Positions 43,432 to 53,097 of a stretch of 64,000 bases of DNA are shown one piece after another. The stretch covers positions 57,965 to 121,964 of the forward strand of contig JAEDDH010000008.1 in the NCBI GenBank assembly GCA_016293845.1. The letters are read 5' to 3'. The stretch is from Bacteroidales bacterium (GTDB taxonomy: Bacteria > Bacteroidota > Bacteroidia > Bacteroidales > UBA3824). The notes below the pieces were generated by a model that saw nothing but the letters and a program-made list of their open reading frames with translations, ran no database searches and had not been told where the DNA came from. A program made the position numbers and the translations under genes. How positions within the stretch are numbered: the stretch's first letter is position 1; every line of letters starts with the position of its first letter.

Positions 43432-45885
43432 ATGAAGAACACATTGTGCCGCATATTGGCTGTTATGCTGTTTTGTGTTATAGGATATTCGTCTGTAGCA
43501 CAGGTTGATACATTGCCGCTTAATTTACGTGAGATGTTAAACAAAGATAACATCAACTACGACGAGGTTATCAGTGACAAACTTGTTATTTCAGCAGGTC
43601 GTACCAGCAAAAGCGTAGACGAATTGCCTGTTACGCTTTACATAATTACGCATGATGAAATTATCCGCAACGGATACATCACACTTTGCGATGTGTTAAA
43701 ATCTGTTCCCGGCATTAGAGTTTCGCAGCCATGTTCGGGCGAATTTGGCGAAGGTTTTATGCAACGCGGTTTGTTTGGCAATACTTACACCAAGATACTT
43801 CTCAACGGATTAGATATAAAACCATCTGCACCAACAGGAATGCCTCTTGGTGCTAATATTCCTATCCGTCAGGCCGACCGTATCGAGATTATATATGGTC
43901 CTGCGGCAGCAAGCTACGGTAACGATGCTTGTTCGGGCGTTATCAATATTGTTACCAAGCAAGATTTCGACAAACCTTTTGCCGATGCCGATGTGGTAAC
44001 GGGAACAGGTGATTATGACTATCTTAACTTTATGGCGGGTGGTAAATTTGGTCGCGGCAAACACGTGGCTGAATGTATGATTTACGGTTCTAATCTCCGC
44101 TACAATAACATGAATATCACCGACTACGACGAGGAAGATCTTTATAACCGTTGGAACTATTTTGCGCAACGTGCCCAACCTTTTGTCTGCCCCATAGATT
44201 CGTTTATGCCCAAAGAGATGACCGAAGAGAGATATGCCAATCTTAAAGCTATGGTTGCCACAGGTTTGCCACAAGGTCGCGAAATTGTAGGTTATTCTGC
44301 AGGATGGCATGGCGATACTTGGTATCCCGAAATTGATAATATACGTCAAGAATCGGCACAAGCAGGTATTGAACTTAAATACCGAGGCATAACTCTCTCG
44401 TATAATTACCTTTACCGCCGAGATTTTTCGTCGCTTGGACAAACTCCGATGCTTTTCCGCTACGACGATTCTAACTTTATGCAAGGCGAAAAAATAATCC
44501 GTGCTGCCATTTCTGGCAGTTGGAAATTTGGCAAATTATCCACAACTACGGTGCTTAAATATTTCCGTTATCGTATGGATGATAATTCGCAACGTGGTGT
44601 ATGTTATTCACCATTAGTGCAATATATGTATGGTGCGGGTGATGATGCCGGTTTTGAAGAGCACATTTCTTACGAGATTAACAAAAAAATCAGATTTGCG
44701 GCAGGTGTGCTCTACCAATATTCTGGTGTGTTGCCTACCACCAACGAGTCGCCATACAAGTTTCCAAAAGAGCGATACAAAGCATTTGCAAAAACGCTTA
44801 ATTATACCGACCCCATATTTGGACAATTTGGTTACTATCCCTACGCGTTTTATACAAATGGAGCTTACGGACAGGTAGAATGGCAACCCATCGAAAAATT
44901 GTTTCTTACAGGAGGTATTCGTTACGACTTCAATTCGCTTTGGGGTAGCACAACCAACCCGCGTATAGCATTATTGTACAAACTTACCGACCGTCTTACA
45001 TTCCGTGCTTCGCAAGGATACGCTTACAAAGCACCTTCAGCACAGCAGATGTACGGTTGCACAGGTGTAGATGCTTCTATTACAATTAGTAACGTTTACA
45101 ACTTGTTAACTGATGGCAAGGTAACAAAAGTTGATACCGCGCTTGTAGCATTTCAACAAGTTCCTGCTGGTAAACTTCAACCCGAAAAAATTTCTTCTAC
45201 TGAGTTAGGTTTGCGCTGGTATCTGACCAACGAAAACTATTTAGAGAGTGTTGTATATACCAATCGTGTTAAAGATCCTATCGACCGTTGTTGGGGAGAA
45301 CTTGATTCTACTTACGTAGGTTTGGGTAGTACTGCAATTCTAACAAACGATGGCAAACAATATTCGCGTACTTACCGCAATGTTAGCGATGCTGCAATTA
45401 AGCTTCACGGATACCAATTTATTATGGTGTTTAAAAATTTAGTGCCTTCGATTAAACTTAATATGAATGGCGGTTTTACAATGACAATGGGTCACGAGGA
45501 TATTTACGACCAAAACTTTGGCGACGAATCGCAGTTTGACCGTAAAGACCACATTCGCCAAACTCCGCGTTACCAAGCACAACTTGCATTCGACGTAACA
45601 CTTTTAAAGATAATGAATTTCCGTGCCGAAAATGTTTATTGCAGCAAATGGGCACGAAAATATTATAGTAGTCCCGATAACGATTTCTTTTGGGCACCGA
45701 GCTATTATTGCTTAGACCTTTCGTTGGGTCTGCATATAAGCAAAAATCTTTACGGAATGGTAAAAGTTACAAATGTATTAAACACCCGCTACGGCGGTAT
45801 AGATTCGAAGGAAATGGACGTAGACCTTCCATATAATCCGCAACAATTAACAAATATTCGATTATTTCTTTCGTACGAATTTTAG
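43432..45885 (+). CDS. TonB-dependent outer-membrane receptor (BtuB/CirA-like)
   Basis: 817 residues from the ATG at 43432. Signal peptide 1-23 (LAVMLFCVIGYSSVAQ). Plug domain at about 45-170 (ITHDEIIRNGYITLCDVLKSVPGIRV, DRIEIIYGPAAASYGNDACSGVINIVT) and a 22-strand barrel ending in an aromatic residue (FLSYEF). It lacks the carboxypeptidase-regulatory-like N-terminal domain and the SusD partner of glycan systems, so it more likely takes up a metal chelate, cofactor or similar small compound. The barrel is conserved enough to be functional. Confidence 0.9.
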   Translation: MKNTLCRILAVMLFCVIGYSSVAQVDTLPLNLREMLNKDNINYDEVISDKLVISAGRTSKSVDELPVTLYIITHDEIIRNGYITLCDVLKSVPGIRVSQPCSGEFGEGFMQRGLFGNTYTKILLNGLDIKPSAPTGMPLGANIPIRQADRIEIIYGPAAASYGNDACSGVINIVTKQDFDKPFADADVVTGTGDYDYLNFMAGGKFGRGKHVAECMIYGSNLRYNNMNITDYDEEDLYNRWNYFAQRAQPFVCPIDSFMPKEMTEERYANLKAMVATGLPQGREIVGYSAGWHGDTWYPEIDNIRQESAQAGIELKYRGITLSYNYLYRRDFSSLGQTPMLFRYDDSNFMQGEKIIRAAISGSWKFGKLSTTTVLKYFRYRMDDNSQRGVCYSPLVQYMYGAGDDAGFEEHISYEINKKIRFAAGVLYQYSGVLPTTNESPYKFPKERYKAFAKTLNYTDPIFGQFGYYPYAFYTNGAYGQVEWQPIEKLFLTGGIRYDFNSLWGSTTNPRIALLYKLTDRLTFRASQGYAYKAPSAQQMYGCTGVDASITISNVYNLLTDGKVTKVDTALVAFQQVPAGKLQPEKISSTELGLRWYLTNENYLESVVYTNRVKDPIDRCWGELDSTYVGLGSTAILTNDGKQYSRTYRNVSDAAIKLHGYQFIMVFKNLVPSIKLNMNGGFTMTMGHEDIYDQNFGDESQFDRKDHIRQTPRYQAQLAFDVTLLKIMNFRAENVYCSKWARKYYSSPDNDFFWAPSYYCLDLSLGLHISKNLYGMVKVTNVLNTRYGGIDSKEMDVDLPYNPQQLTNIRLFLSYEF

Positions 45886-45949
45886 TTGGAACAGTATTTG
45901 TAAAGTAAAATATAGTATAAAAAAACACTAAACGTGTTTACAAGGAAAG

Positions 45950-48670
45950 ATGGCCGATAAACTAACAAAATTGATATTAACCATATTGGCGATATGTTTC
46001 TGCCTAACGCTTAAAGCGCAGACAGATAGCGACATAGAACGCCAACGAGATAGTATCTCTAAACTTATCGAAAAGGAATCCGACCTTGCCAAACTTTCGG
46101 TTCTCTACAATCAATTGGCATACAAGTATCTTGCACTTGACGACAATGCAAAATTAATTTTTTCAGCAGAAAAGTCTCTTTCGTATGCCCGTCAAAAAAA
46201 TGCTGATGATATTGTCTACGACGATAATTTGTTGCTTGGTCGTGCGTACACACAAACTGACAAACCCGAAGAGGCTCTCCATTGCTATCTTTCGGCTCAA
46301 AGTCTTGTAGACCGTAAAACTCCCGAAGGAGTAGTTACTTTGGCTGATATTGGTACAGAAATAGGTATGGTTTACTTTAATCGTGGACATTACAACCGTG
46401 CCGCCGACAACTTTTACGATGCGTTAGGAGTTTACGAAAGTGCCGACATCCCCGATAAAGTTCGTCAAAGTACCAATCAACTGGCTGTATGTGCTTATCT
46501 TACACAAAATTATCCTACAGCCATTAAGTATTATAATCAATTGTTGGATTATTATACTGCCGATGGCGACAAGGATGCACAAAAAAATGTTTTGCGCCGT
46601 CTTGCCGATATTTATCTTAAACAGCGCGATTACAACAAAGCGTTAGAAACTAATCGTACACTTTACGATATGTGTGCAACCGATGGCGATACACCTACTG
46701 CGCTCAATGCTCTCAATAATATTGCTTATTGTCAAGTGGCAGGAGGAACAATCGATGGCGCTCTTGATATTTTCCGTCAGATTACAGCCACCGACCAATT
46801 GATAGGAGCTACCGACGACCAACTTGCCAGAACTTACACCAACATAGGTCTTTGTTACCAAAATATGGGTAAGAAAAATGAGTGCTACCAATATCTTGGA
46901 CAGGCTGCCGATATTCGCAAAAAGAATAACCAAGATGCCGAATTTTCGCAAGTTACCAACATTATGGCGCTTGTTTATCTTAAAGATAAAGACTTGCATA
47001 ATGCCGAGCTTGCCTGTCTCGAAGCCATTGACGCTGCCGAGCGTTCAGGCAATCCGCAATTGCAAGAGGATGCATATCAAACCTACAATCAAATATTACA
47101 GGCTAAGGGCGAATACGATAAAGCGTTAGATTATTATCAAAAATATCTTGCTTTGCGCGATTCAGCTCAATTGCACGAAATACTTGAAACTCGCGACCGT
47201 GCCGACGATCTTCACAAACTTGAGGAGGCTGAAAAACGTTTTTCAGAAGAGATTGTTGATGCCGAAATTAACGAACTAACCAATCGTCAGTTGCAACTTT
47301 TGGCAGAGGCACAGCAACGCGAAAACGAACTACTTGCAAAAGACCTTGAACTGCAAGAGGCAGAACAAAATCGTTTGCGTCAGCAGTTGGCTCTACAGCG
47401 ACAGAGAGAGGAAGCAGTCCGTCGCGATGCCGAAATTCAAAAGTTGGAGGCGCAAAGGGCACAAGATGCTGCCGAATTGGCTCAAAAAGAGTCCGAAGAA
47501 AAACTGCGTCAAAGCGAAATAGAAGGTCTTGAATTTCAACGTAAACAACAAGAGGCAGAGTTAAAAGCTGAACGCGACGAAAAACGTATCTACAACCTTA
47601 TCTTGGCGTTGTTTGGTTTGGTAGTAGCAGTTTTTATTGCCATCTTTGTTATCGTTCGACGCAAAAACAAGAAACTCAACGAGCAGAAACTCGAAATTGA
47701 ATGTCAGAATGCCGCTCTTACCCAAAAGAACGAAGAAATTTCGTTGCAAAAGGAGAATCTCCAAAAGGCAAACCAAGAGATTATGACAATCAACGAGGAA
47801 ATTGGCCGTCAAAAAGAGATTATCGAAAACAAAAATAAGTCAATTACCAACAGTATCATATACGCTCAACGTATTCAGCAGGCGGTATGTCCCCTGCCCG
47901 AATTTTTGATTAATTTTGGGTTGGATTATTTCTTGTTTTTCCGTCCAAAAGAGATTGTAAGTGGCGACTTTTATTGGTTTTATCAAGAAGGATCAATAGT
48001 ATTCTGTGTTGCCGCCGACTGTACGGGTCACGGTGTTCCGGGCGCGTTTATGAGTATGCTCGGCAACTCGTTGTTGACTAAGATTATTAACGAACGCAAG
48101 CTTTTTGATCCGGGTGCAATTCTCAACCAATTGCGCGATGAGGTAAAACGTGCACTTCATCAAGAGGATATACATGCTGAGCGTAAAGACGGTATGGACC
48201 TTTCGCTTGTGAAAATCAACACCGATAATCTTGTTCTCGAATTTTCAGGAGCTAACAACAACGGATATCTTGTTCGTAGATTTGCCAAAGACGACCCTGC
48301 GGCAAAAGCCAATATTCAAGGTCGCGACTTTGTTTACGAAACACCCGAACATCTGCTTCGCCTAATTACGCTACCCGCCGAAAAAATGCCTATCGGTGTG
48401 TATATTCGCGATAACGAACAATTTACCACCAAAACAATGCAATTGCAAAAAGGTGATTCTATATATCTTACCTCCGATGGATACATCGATCAGTTTGGCG
48501 GTTGCCATGGTCGTAAGTTCCTGTCGGTTAATTTTACACAGATGGTGGTTAAAATGAACGCTCTGCCAATGGAACAACAGCGCGATACTGTTATCAAAAC
48601 CCACGAAGATTGGATTGGCGACTCTTTTGTGCAAATCGACGACATTATTGTCTTCGGATTGAGAATTTGA
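45950..48670 (+). CDS. TPR sensor with SpoIIE-type PP2C phosphatase
   Basis: 906 residues. Signal sequence 1-23, periplasmic TPR array about 50-410 (repeats such as AYTQTDKPEEALHCYLSAQ and IYLKQRDYNKALETNRTLY), long coiled coil 415-540 and 570-630, single membrane helix about 545-566 (LILALFGLVVAVFIAIFVIV), then a cytoplasmic SpoIIE phosphatase from about 645 with metal-binding aspartates in EIVSGDFYW, AADCTGHGVPGAFMSMLG, RKDGMDLSLV and SDGYIDQFGG. All four are present, so it should be active on phosphoproteins such as anti-anti-sigma factors. None of its usual partners are in the window. Confidence 0.88.
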   Translation: MADKLTKLILTILAICFCLTLKAQTDSDIERQRDSISKLIEKESDLAKLSVLYNQLAYKYLALDDNAKLIFSAEKSLSYARQKNADDIVYDDNLLLGRAYTQTDKPEEALHCYLSAQSLVDRKTPEGVVTLADIGTEIGMVYFNRGHYNRAADNFYDALGVYESADIPDKVRQSTNQLAVCAYLTQNYPTAIKYYNQLLDYYTADGDKDAQKNVLRRLADIYLKQRDYNKALETNRTLYDMCATDGDTPTALNALNNIAYCQVAGGTIDGALDIFRQITATDQLIGATDDQLARTYTNIGLCYQNMGKKNECYQYLGQAADIRKKNNQDAEFSQVTNIMALVYLKDKDLHNAELACLEAIDAAERSGNPQLQEDAYQTYNQILQAKGEYDKALDYYQKYLALRDSAQLHEILETRDRADDLHKLEEAEKRFSEEIVDAEINELTNRQLQLLAEAQQRENELLAKDLELQEAEQNRLRQQLALQRQREEAVRRDAEIQKLEAQRAQDAAELAQKESEEKLRQSEIEGLEFQRKQQEAELKAERDEKRIYNLILALFGLVVAVFIAIFVIVRRKNKKLNEQKLEIECQNAALTQKNEEISLQKENLQKANQEIMTINEEIGRQKEIIENKNKSITNSIIYAQRIQQAVCPLPEFLINFGLDYFLFFRPKEIVSGDFYWFYQEGSIVFCVAADCTGHGVPGAFMSMLGNSLLTKIINERKLFDPGAILNQLRDEVKRALHQEDIHAERKDGMDLSLVKINTDNLVLEFSGANNNGYLVRRFAKDDPAAKANIQGRDFVYETPEHLLRLITLPAEKMPIGVYIRDNEQFTTKTMQLQKGDSIYLTSDGYIDQFGGCHGRKFLSVNFTQMVVKMNALPMEQQRDTVIKTHEDWIGDSFVQIDDIIVFGLRI

Positions 48671-48709
48671 TTTTGTTTGAATTGTACAATAATTTTTTGA
48701 AAACAGACT

Positions 48710-51550
48710 ATGCCAAAGATGACTAAAACCATTCTAACATTGTTAGCAACACTTGTTGTAAGTGTTTCGTTTGCACAACAGACTATTACAGGTACGGTTT
48801 TCGACAATAATCGCAAGCCTTTGATGGGTGCCTCTGTTACAATTGATGGCACTAATATTATGACTCTTTCCAAGTCTGACGGCTCTTATTCTATCGTTGT
48901 TCCCGAAGAATATGCTACCAATCCTATTGTAATTCGTTATGTAGGTTATACTCCAAAGTATTTGTTTTCAAAAAGTTCTACCGATGTAGTTCTTGAACCC
49001 GAAGTTGTAAAAGACTTTGAAGATGTGTACGTTACCACACAGAAACGTTTGCAGTCGAGTATCGAAGTACCTATTGCGTTAACGGCTTTAGACCACGAAC
49101 GTTTGTATGAACTTAATACTACCTCTATCGACGAGGTGAGCGGATTTGTTCCTGGATTTCATGCCATTATCCAAAGTCAAAACAAGAGCGGAAATGCTAT
49201 TAGAGGTGTAACAAGCGATGGTATGGAAAGTTTTTTCCAGCCGCGTATTTCGGTATATCTCAACGGTGTGTCGGCTTCGCGTTTGCAAAGTTCGGTTATT
49301 GGCGTTTATGATATGGAACGTATAGAAACGGTGCGCGGACCTCAGGGAACGCTTTTTGGTCGAGGTGCCGAAATTGGAGCTGTTCACTTTATTACACGAC
49401 GTCCCGAAAAAGAATTCTCTGCTCAGGTTGAAGCCAACTATGGCAATTATAACCAACGTGGTGCAAATGGTTATGTAAATCTTCCAAGGGGTGAAAAAGT
49501 TGCCGACCGCATTGCTTTTTATTACAACTATCACGATGGTTATATCAAAAACCTTGCGGGCGGTGCTCTCAACGGTATGAACTCTCTTGGTGTGCGTAAT
49601 ACACTCCGTATAGCTGGAGATTCAGAATCTGAATTAAATCTTATTCTTGACTATCAATACGATAACACTCCGGGAATTAGTTTTAAATCAAACATTTTGG
49701 CTCCCGAAGGTGGCGATACAAGTCCTTACACAGCTGCATATCTCAATGGCGGTACACATCTTGGCGTAAAACGTCACATGGCTGGTTTGACATTAGATTA
49801 TACGCGCAGTCTTGGTGAGCATTTAAGTATGTCGAATATATTTGGAGTACGAGAATCCGATGCTGATGAGTTTTTTGATGCTGACGGTTCTTATCTTCGT
49901 TTGATCGACGCCGAAGAAGAAGTTCATGCCTATCAGATAAGCAACGAATTTCGACTCAACTGGGACGGTGGACATCGTCTTAATGGATTTATTGGCGCAG
50001 GTGTTATGTACGAAGATTGCGACCAGCAAAAAGTGTTTCAGTGCAACCAAAAACAGTTTTATCCCAATGTGGTAGCCAAACAGTTAAAAGCGCAAACCGA
50101 AGATTTTCCAACAACGGTTTCGCAAGGTGTAAAACAAGGTCTTGAAGGTTTTAAACAGCAGCTTTTGAGTCAATATCCCGCAGCTTATGCCGACCAAATT
50201 AACCAACTACTTGATGCTTTTAGCGATGCCGTTTGTCCTCAGATTCAAACCTCACTATCCGACAAAATGTATAGTTGGTACAACTCAAACCAATGGGATA
50301 ATATCCCTGATTTTTTGGGAGATACTCAGGGTGTTGTAAATGGGGTTTTGGTAAATACACTTAATTCAATGATGGCGCAAAATCCTATGATTGGGCAGTT
50401 GCTTAATGGTGCAACCGCCGATCAAGTGGTTTCTCAATTAAATATTGGTGAACAGTTGGCTCAAAATGATGCCTTCAAAGTTCTTGCTTCTGCCTCAGGT
50501 GTGGCAACGGACGAAAATTACCAAGAAAATCAAACCAACTATACCCACAACTTAGAAGCCGACGTTTTTCTTGACCTTAGTTGGAATGTAGTCAACAATT
50601 TTTATATTACGATGGGTCTTCGTGGTACATACGAGCGTCAAAAAACAGGATATATGTCTACTGCAATGACAATGCCCATGGTTGGTTCAATGATTTACGT
50701 ATCGTCAAATGGCGAAACGGTTTGGACTGAGGCTGCATATTTTTCGTTTGTTGGACGTTTGGTATTCAACTATATGCTCAACAGAACCAACAACTTATAT
50801 CTTTCGTTGTCGAAAGGACACCGCCCCGGAGTAGTATATTTTGATTACCACCCCGATAAACCCGGCAAACTTCAACCCGAGGCTATTTATAGCTTAGAAT
50901 TAGGTGTCAAGGGTAATGTTTTGAGCAATACTCTCTCTTACGCAGCATCTTTTTATCGTTACAATTGGCTTCATTTCCAAAGTTCCATCGCCTCTTTCAA
51001 AGAAGATGGAAGTATGGGTTACAATACTACCGACAAAGGTAAAGCTTCTTCTACGGGTGCTGAAATATCTTTGAAATACTATTTTGACCGTTATGTATCG
51101 ATATTTGCCGACCTTAATTACACCGACGGTAAATTCCACGATAAAGACGAGGACGGAAACCCTCAACAGTTAGCAGGCAATAGTTTCCGCCTAAATCCCA
51201 AAAATACATTCGACTTTGGTGCTGATGTAGTTTATCCTTTCCGCAATAGGTATAATTTCTATTTCCGTCCTAATTTAACCTATATGGGTAAGATATATTT
51301 TGAGGATAATAATAAGGAAGAAATATCACAAGAAGGATATAGTTTGATGAATGCCACCCTTGGCGTGCGCTTTACTCGTAACCGTATGATATACGATTTT
51401 GCTTTTTGGGGTAAAAACATTGCTAATTCAAAATACTTGATTGATGCCGGCAACACAGGTCAATATATCGGCTTCCCCACATTTGTAGCTGGTTCACCTG
51501 CAACATTTGGTGTAAGAGTTATTTTGGGTGTTAAAAATATTACCCGTTAA
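48710..51550 (+). CDS. TonB-dependent receptor with CarboxypepD-like domain and a large internal insertion
   Basis: 946 residues. Signal peptide 1-22, then a carboxypeptidase-regulatory-like beta-sandwich 24-105 (ITGTVFDNNRKPLMGASVTIDGTN), plug 110-225 (ERIETVRGPQGTLFGRGAEIGAVHFITRRP) and barrel. Between barrel strands, about residues 443-605, lies a helical insertion (TVSQGVKQGLEGFKQQLLSQY, QINQLLDAFSDAVCPQIQ, GQLLNGATADQVVSQLN) unlike ordinary loops; it would face outward. No SusD gene follows. It may be transcribed with the phosphatase gene (39-base gap). Confidence 0.87.
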   Translation: MPKMTKTILTLLATLVVSVSFAQQTITGTVFDNNRKPLMGASVTIDGTNIMTLSKSDGSYSIVVPEEYATNPIVIRYVGYTPKYLFSKSSTDVVLEPEVVKDFEDVYVTTQKRLQSSIEVPIALTALDHERLYELNTTSIDEVSGFVPGFHAIIQSQNKSGNAIRGVTSDGMESFFQPRISVYLNGVSASRLQSSVIGVYDMERIETVRGPQGTLFGRGAEIGAVHFITRRPEKEFSAQVEANYGNYNQRGANGYVNLPRGEKVADRIAFYYNYHDGYIKNLAGGALNGMNSLGVRNTLRIAGDSESELNLILDYQYDNTPGISFKSNILAPEGGDTSPYTAAYLNGGTHLGVKRHMAGLTLDYTRSLGEHLSMSNIFGVRESDADEFFDADGSYLRLIDAEEEVHAYQISNEFRLNWDGGHRLNGFIGAGVMYEDCDQQKVFQCNQKQFYPNVVAKQLKAQTEDFPTTVSQGVKQGLEGFKQQLLSQYPAAYADQINQLLDAFSDAVCPQIQTSLSDKMYSWYNSNQWDNIPDFLGDTQGVVNGVLVNTLNSMMAQNPMIGQLLNGATADQVVSQLNIGEQLAQNDAFKVLASASGVATDENYQENQTNYTHNLEADVFLDLSWNVVNNFYITMGLRGTYERQKTGYMSTAMTMPMVGSMIYVSSNGETVWTEAAYFSFVGRLVFNYMLNRTNNLYLSLSKGHRPGVVYFDYHPDKPGKLQPEAIYSLELGVKGNVLSNTLSYAASFYRYNWLHFQSSIASFKEDGSMGYNTTDKGKASSTGAEISLKYYFDRYVSIFADLNYTDGKFHDKDEDGNPQQLAGNSFRLNPKNTFDFGADVVYPFRNRYNFYFRPNLTYMGKIYFEDNNKEEISQEGYSLMNATLGVRFTRNRMIYDFAFWGKNIANSKYLIDAGNTGQYIGFPTFVAGSPATFGVRVILGVKNITR

Positions 51551-51582
51551 TAAAAATACCCCCGTTTGTGGCGGAGGGTATA
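51551..51582 (-). terminator. Terminator for the minus-strand VWA operon
   Basis: ataccc (51556-51561) pairs with gggtat (51576-51581) around an inner C/G-rich part; reading on the minus strand the hairpin is followed by tttttatt. It lies between the convergent TonB receptor 2 and the VWA gene and serves mainly the minus strand. Confidence 0.65.
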
Positions 51583-51609
51583 ATTGTCAGATCATTATTT
51601 ACATCATGT

Positions 51610-52530
51610 TTACAACATCATCGGTGGGTGATAATTGCTGTCGGTGGTGGCATTTTTTGTTGTATTATCCACAGTTGCAGCCTTGTTTGTAACTGTATTT
51701 GTGGCAGTTACCGTTGCAGCATTATCTTTGTAATATTTGTTGTAATGCTCGATGGCAAGGCGTGCAATCATGTTAGAAATGTTGGCGTCGGTGTTGCCTT
51801 CTACGCTGATAAAGTGGTCGCCGAGAAGTTCGTTCCAACATTTTTTTACAGGGGCGGTGCTACCTACCCAATCGAGAATGTTGATGTGGTAGATTACCCA
51901 ATTTTTGCGAGCCTCGTCGATTATTTCTGCCGAAGTGAGCTCTCTTTCCACGCCGCCAAAAATCTTGTTCATTTCGTATTTGGCATATTCGTCGTGGTTT
52001 GGTTCATCGCCAATGGTAATTAGCAGACCTTTTTTGCCTCGCTTGTTGATAGCGTCGCATTTGGTGTGACGGGCTGCAAAATAGTAGACAAGTGTGGTGC
52101 TTTCGCCTCCGTTGCCGCCGCCGCCGCCTTCAAGATAAATCGAAGTTAGCCATTTTTCCATAAGTTCGTCGCTTGCCTCAAACTGACCAATTTGTAGCGG
52201 AAAATCATCGCAAAGGTGGTCGCCGTATGCCACAAAGCAGAGTTGCGGACAAGGAACGCCCTCGTCTAAGATTTTTTTCATCACCTCGGGAAAATCGTTT
52301 TTGATAAGGTGCGCCGGCACGTGTCCCATACTGCCCGTTACATCAAGACCAATGATAATTGGCAGAGTATCGGGGTGTTCTTCGGTTTCGCAACATTCGC
52401 GGATTGCACCTTTCGGGTTCATTTTTGCATCCATTGTGGTTTGAGTAAAAATCTCTTCCATAGATGCTTTTTCATATTTTATGCTGCGCCTCATTTGCGC
52501 TGTGTCGTAAGAATAGTATCCTGCTCCCAT
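51610..52530 (-). CDS. Von Willebrand factor A domain protein
   Basis: 306 residues, no signal peptide. VWA/Rossmann core with the metal-ion-dependent adhesion site GLDVTGSMG (Asp63, Thr65, Ser67), a glycine-rich loop LEGGGGGNGGESTT that supplies the second site element, and ITIGDEPNHDE for the third. The C-terminal 40 residues are Thr/Ala/Asn rich and probably disordered. The partner gene ends two bases upstream. Cytoplasmic VWA proteins often act with small partners in stress or assembly complexes; nothing more specific can be claimed. Confidence 0.78.
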   Translation of the reverse strand: MGAGYYSYDTAQMRRSIKYEKASMEEIFTQTTMDAKMNPKGAIRECCETEEHPDTLPIIIGLDVTGSMGHVPAHLIKNDFPEVMKKILDEGVPCPQLCFVAYGDHLCDDFPLQIGQFEASDELMEKWLTSIYLEGGGGGNGGESTTLVYYFAARHTKCDAINKRGKKGLLITIGDEPNHDEYAKYEMNKIFGGVERELTSAEIIDEARKNWVIYHINILDWVGSTAPVKKCWNELLGDHFISVEGNTDANISNMIARLAIEHYNKYYKDNAATVTATNTVTNKAATVDNTTKNATTDSNYHPPMML

Positions 52531-52532
52531 AA

Positions 52533-52913
52533 TTATTTAATTTTAGATGTCCAATTTGGTATTAATTCTTTAATTTTATCAGCCTCGGGATATGCTCCGA
52601 AAAGGCTTTCATAGCGGTCTACCACTATTTCGAGTATGATAAGGTCGTTGCGGCGGTCGATTCCTAACTGGATGTCTTTCTCTTTAAACTTAGCAGCGTC
52701 AAAGTCGCCCGGAACCACTTGAGTGCTTGTGATGTTTGACGGGCAGAGGTCGAGAATCAAGTTGTCGCGTTGACGATCGTATTGGCGGATTCTGCGCAAA
52801 CGGTCTTCGATATCGCGTCGGTATTCAATTTCGGTATCTTCTACGATACCATCAGCACGGTCTTCGCGTATTTGACGGAACGATGCGGTGAGATATTCTT
52901 TAAATTTAGCCAT
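52533..52913 (-). CDS. Small charged protein encoded with the VWA gene
   Basis: 126 residues, rich in Arg, Asp and Glu, mostly helical (YRRDIEDRLRRIRQYDRQRDNLILDL) with a short strand region (SNITSTQVVPGDFDAAKF) and a final FGAYPEADKIKELIPNW. No family recognised. It starts the two-gene minus-strand operon and is separated from the VWA gene by two bases, so the products likely bind each other. Confidence 0.7.
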   Translation of the reverse strand: MAKFKEYLTASFRQIREDRADGIVEDTEIEYRRDIEDRLRRIRQYDRQRDNLILDLCPSNITSTQVVPGDFDAAKFKEKDIQLGIDRRNDLIILEIVVDRYESLFGAYPEADKIKELIPNWTSKIK

Positions 52914-53056
52914 GATGTTGAAGTTTTAAATTATTTTTTTTGTTATTATATACGATTTGACTTTGCAAAAGTGAATAACATTGTGTAAAAATTACACAAA
53001 GAAAGTGTTAAAAAATGTTAATCGATATAAAATTTTTTTTTTGAGTAAAGTTTTCT

Positions 53057-53064
53057 TATCTTTG
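53057..53064 (+). promoter_or_regulatory. -7 box (TATCTTTG) for ispE
   Basis: Exact TAnnTTTG 34 bases before the ATG at 53098, in the divergent gap between the VWA operon and ispE. Confidence 0.6.
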
Positions 53065-53097
53065 TAAGAGAATAAAAGATTTTAACAAGAAAAAGAT

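Noticed and set aside
51568..52023. 151-codon plus-strand frame opposite the VWA gene
   Set aside because: Cys/Val-rich shadow of the VWA tail; the VWA gene has an intact metal site and an operon partner.
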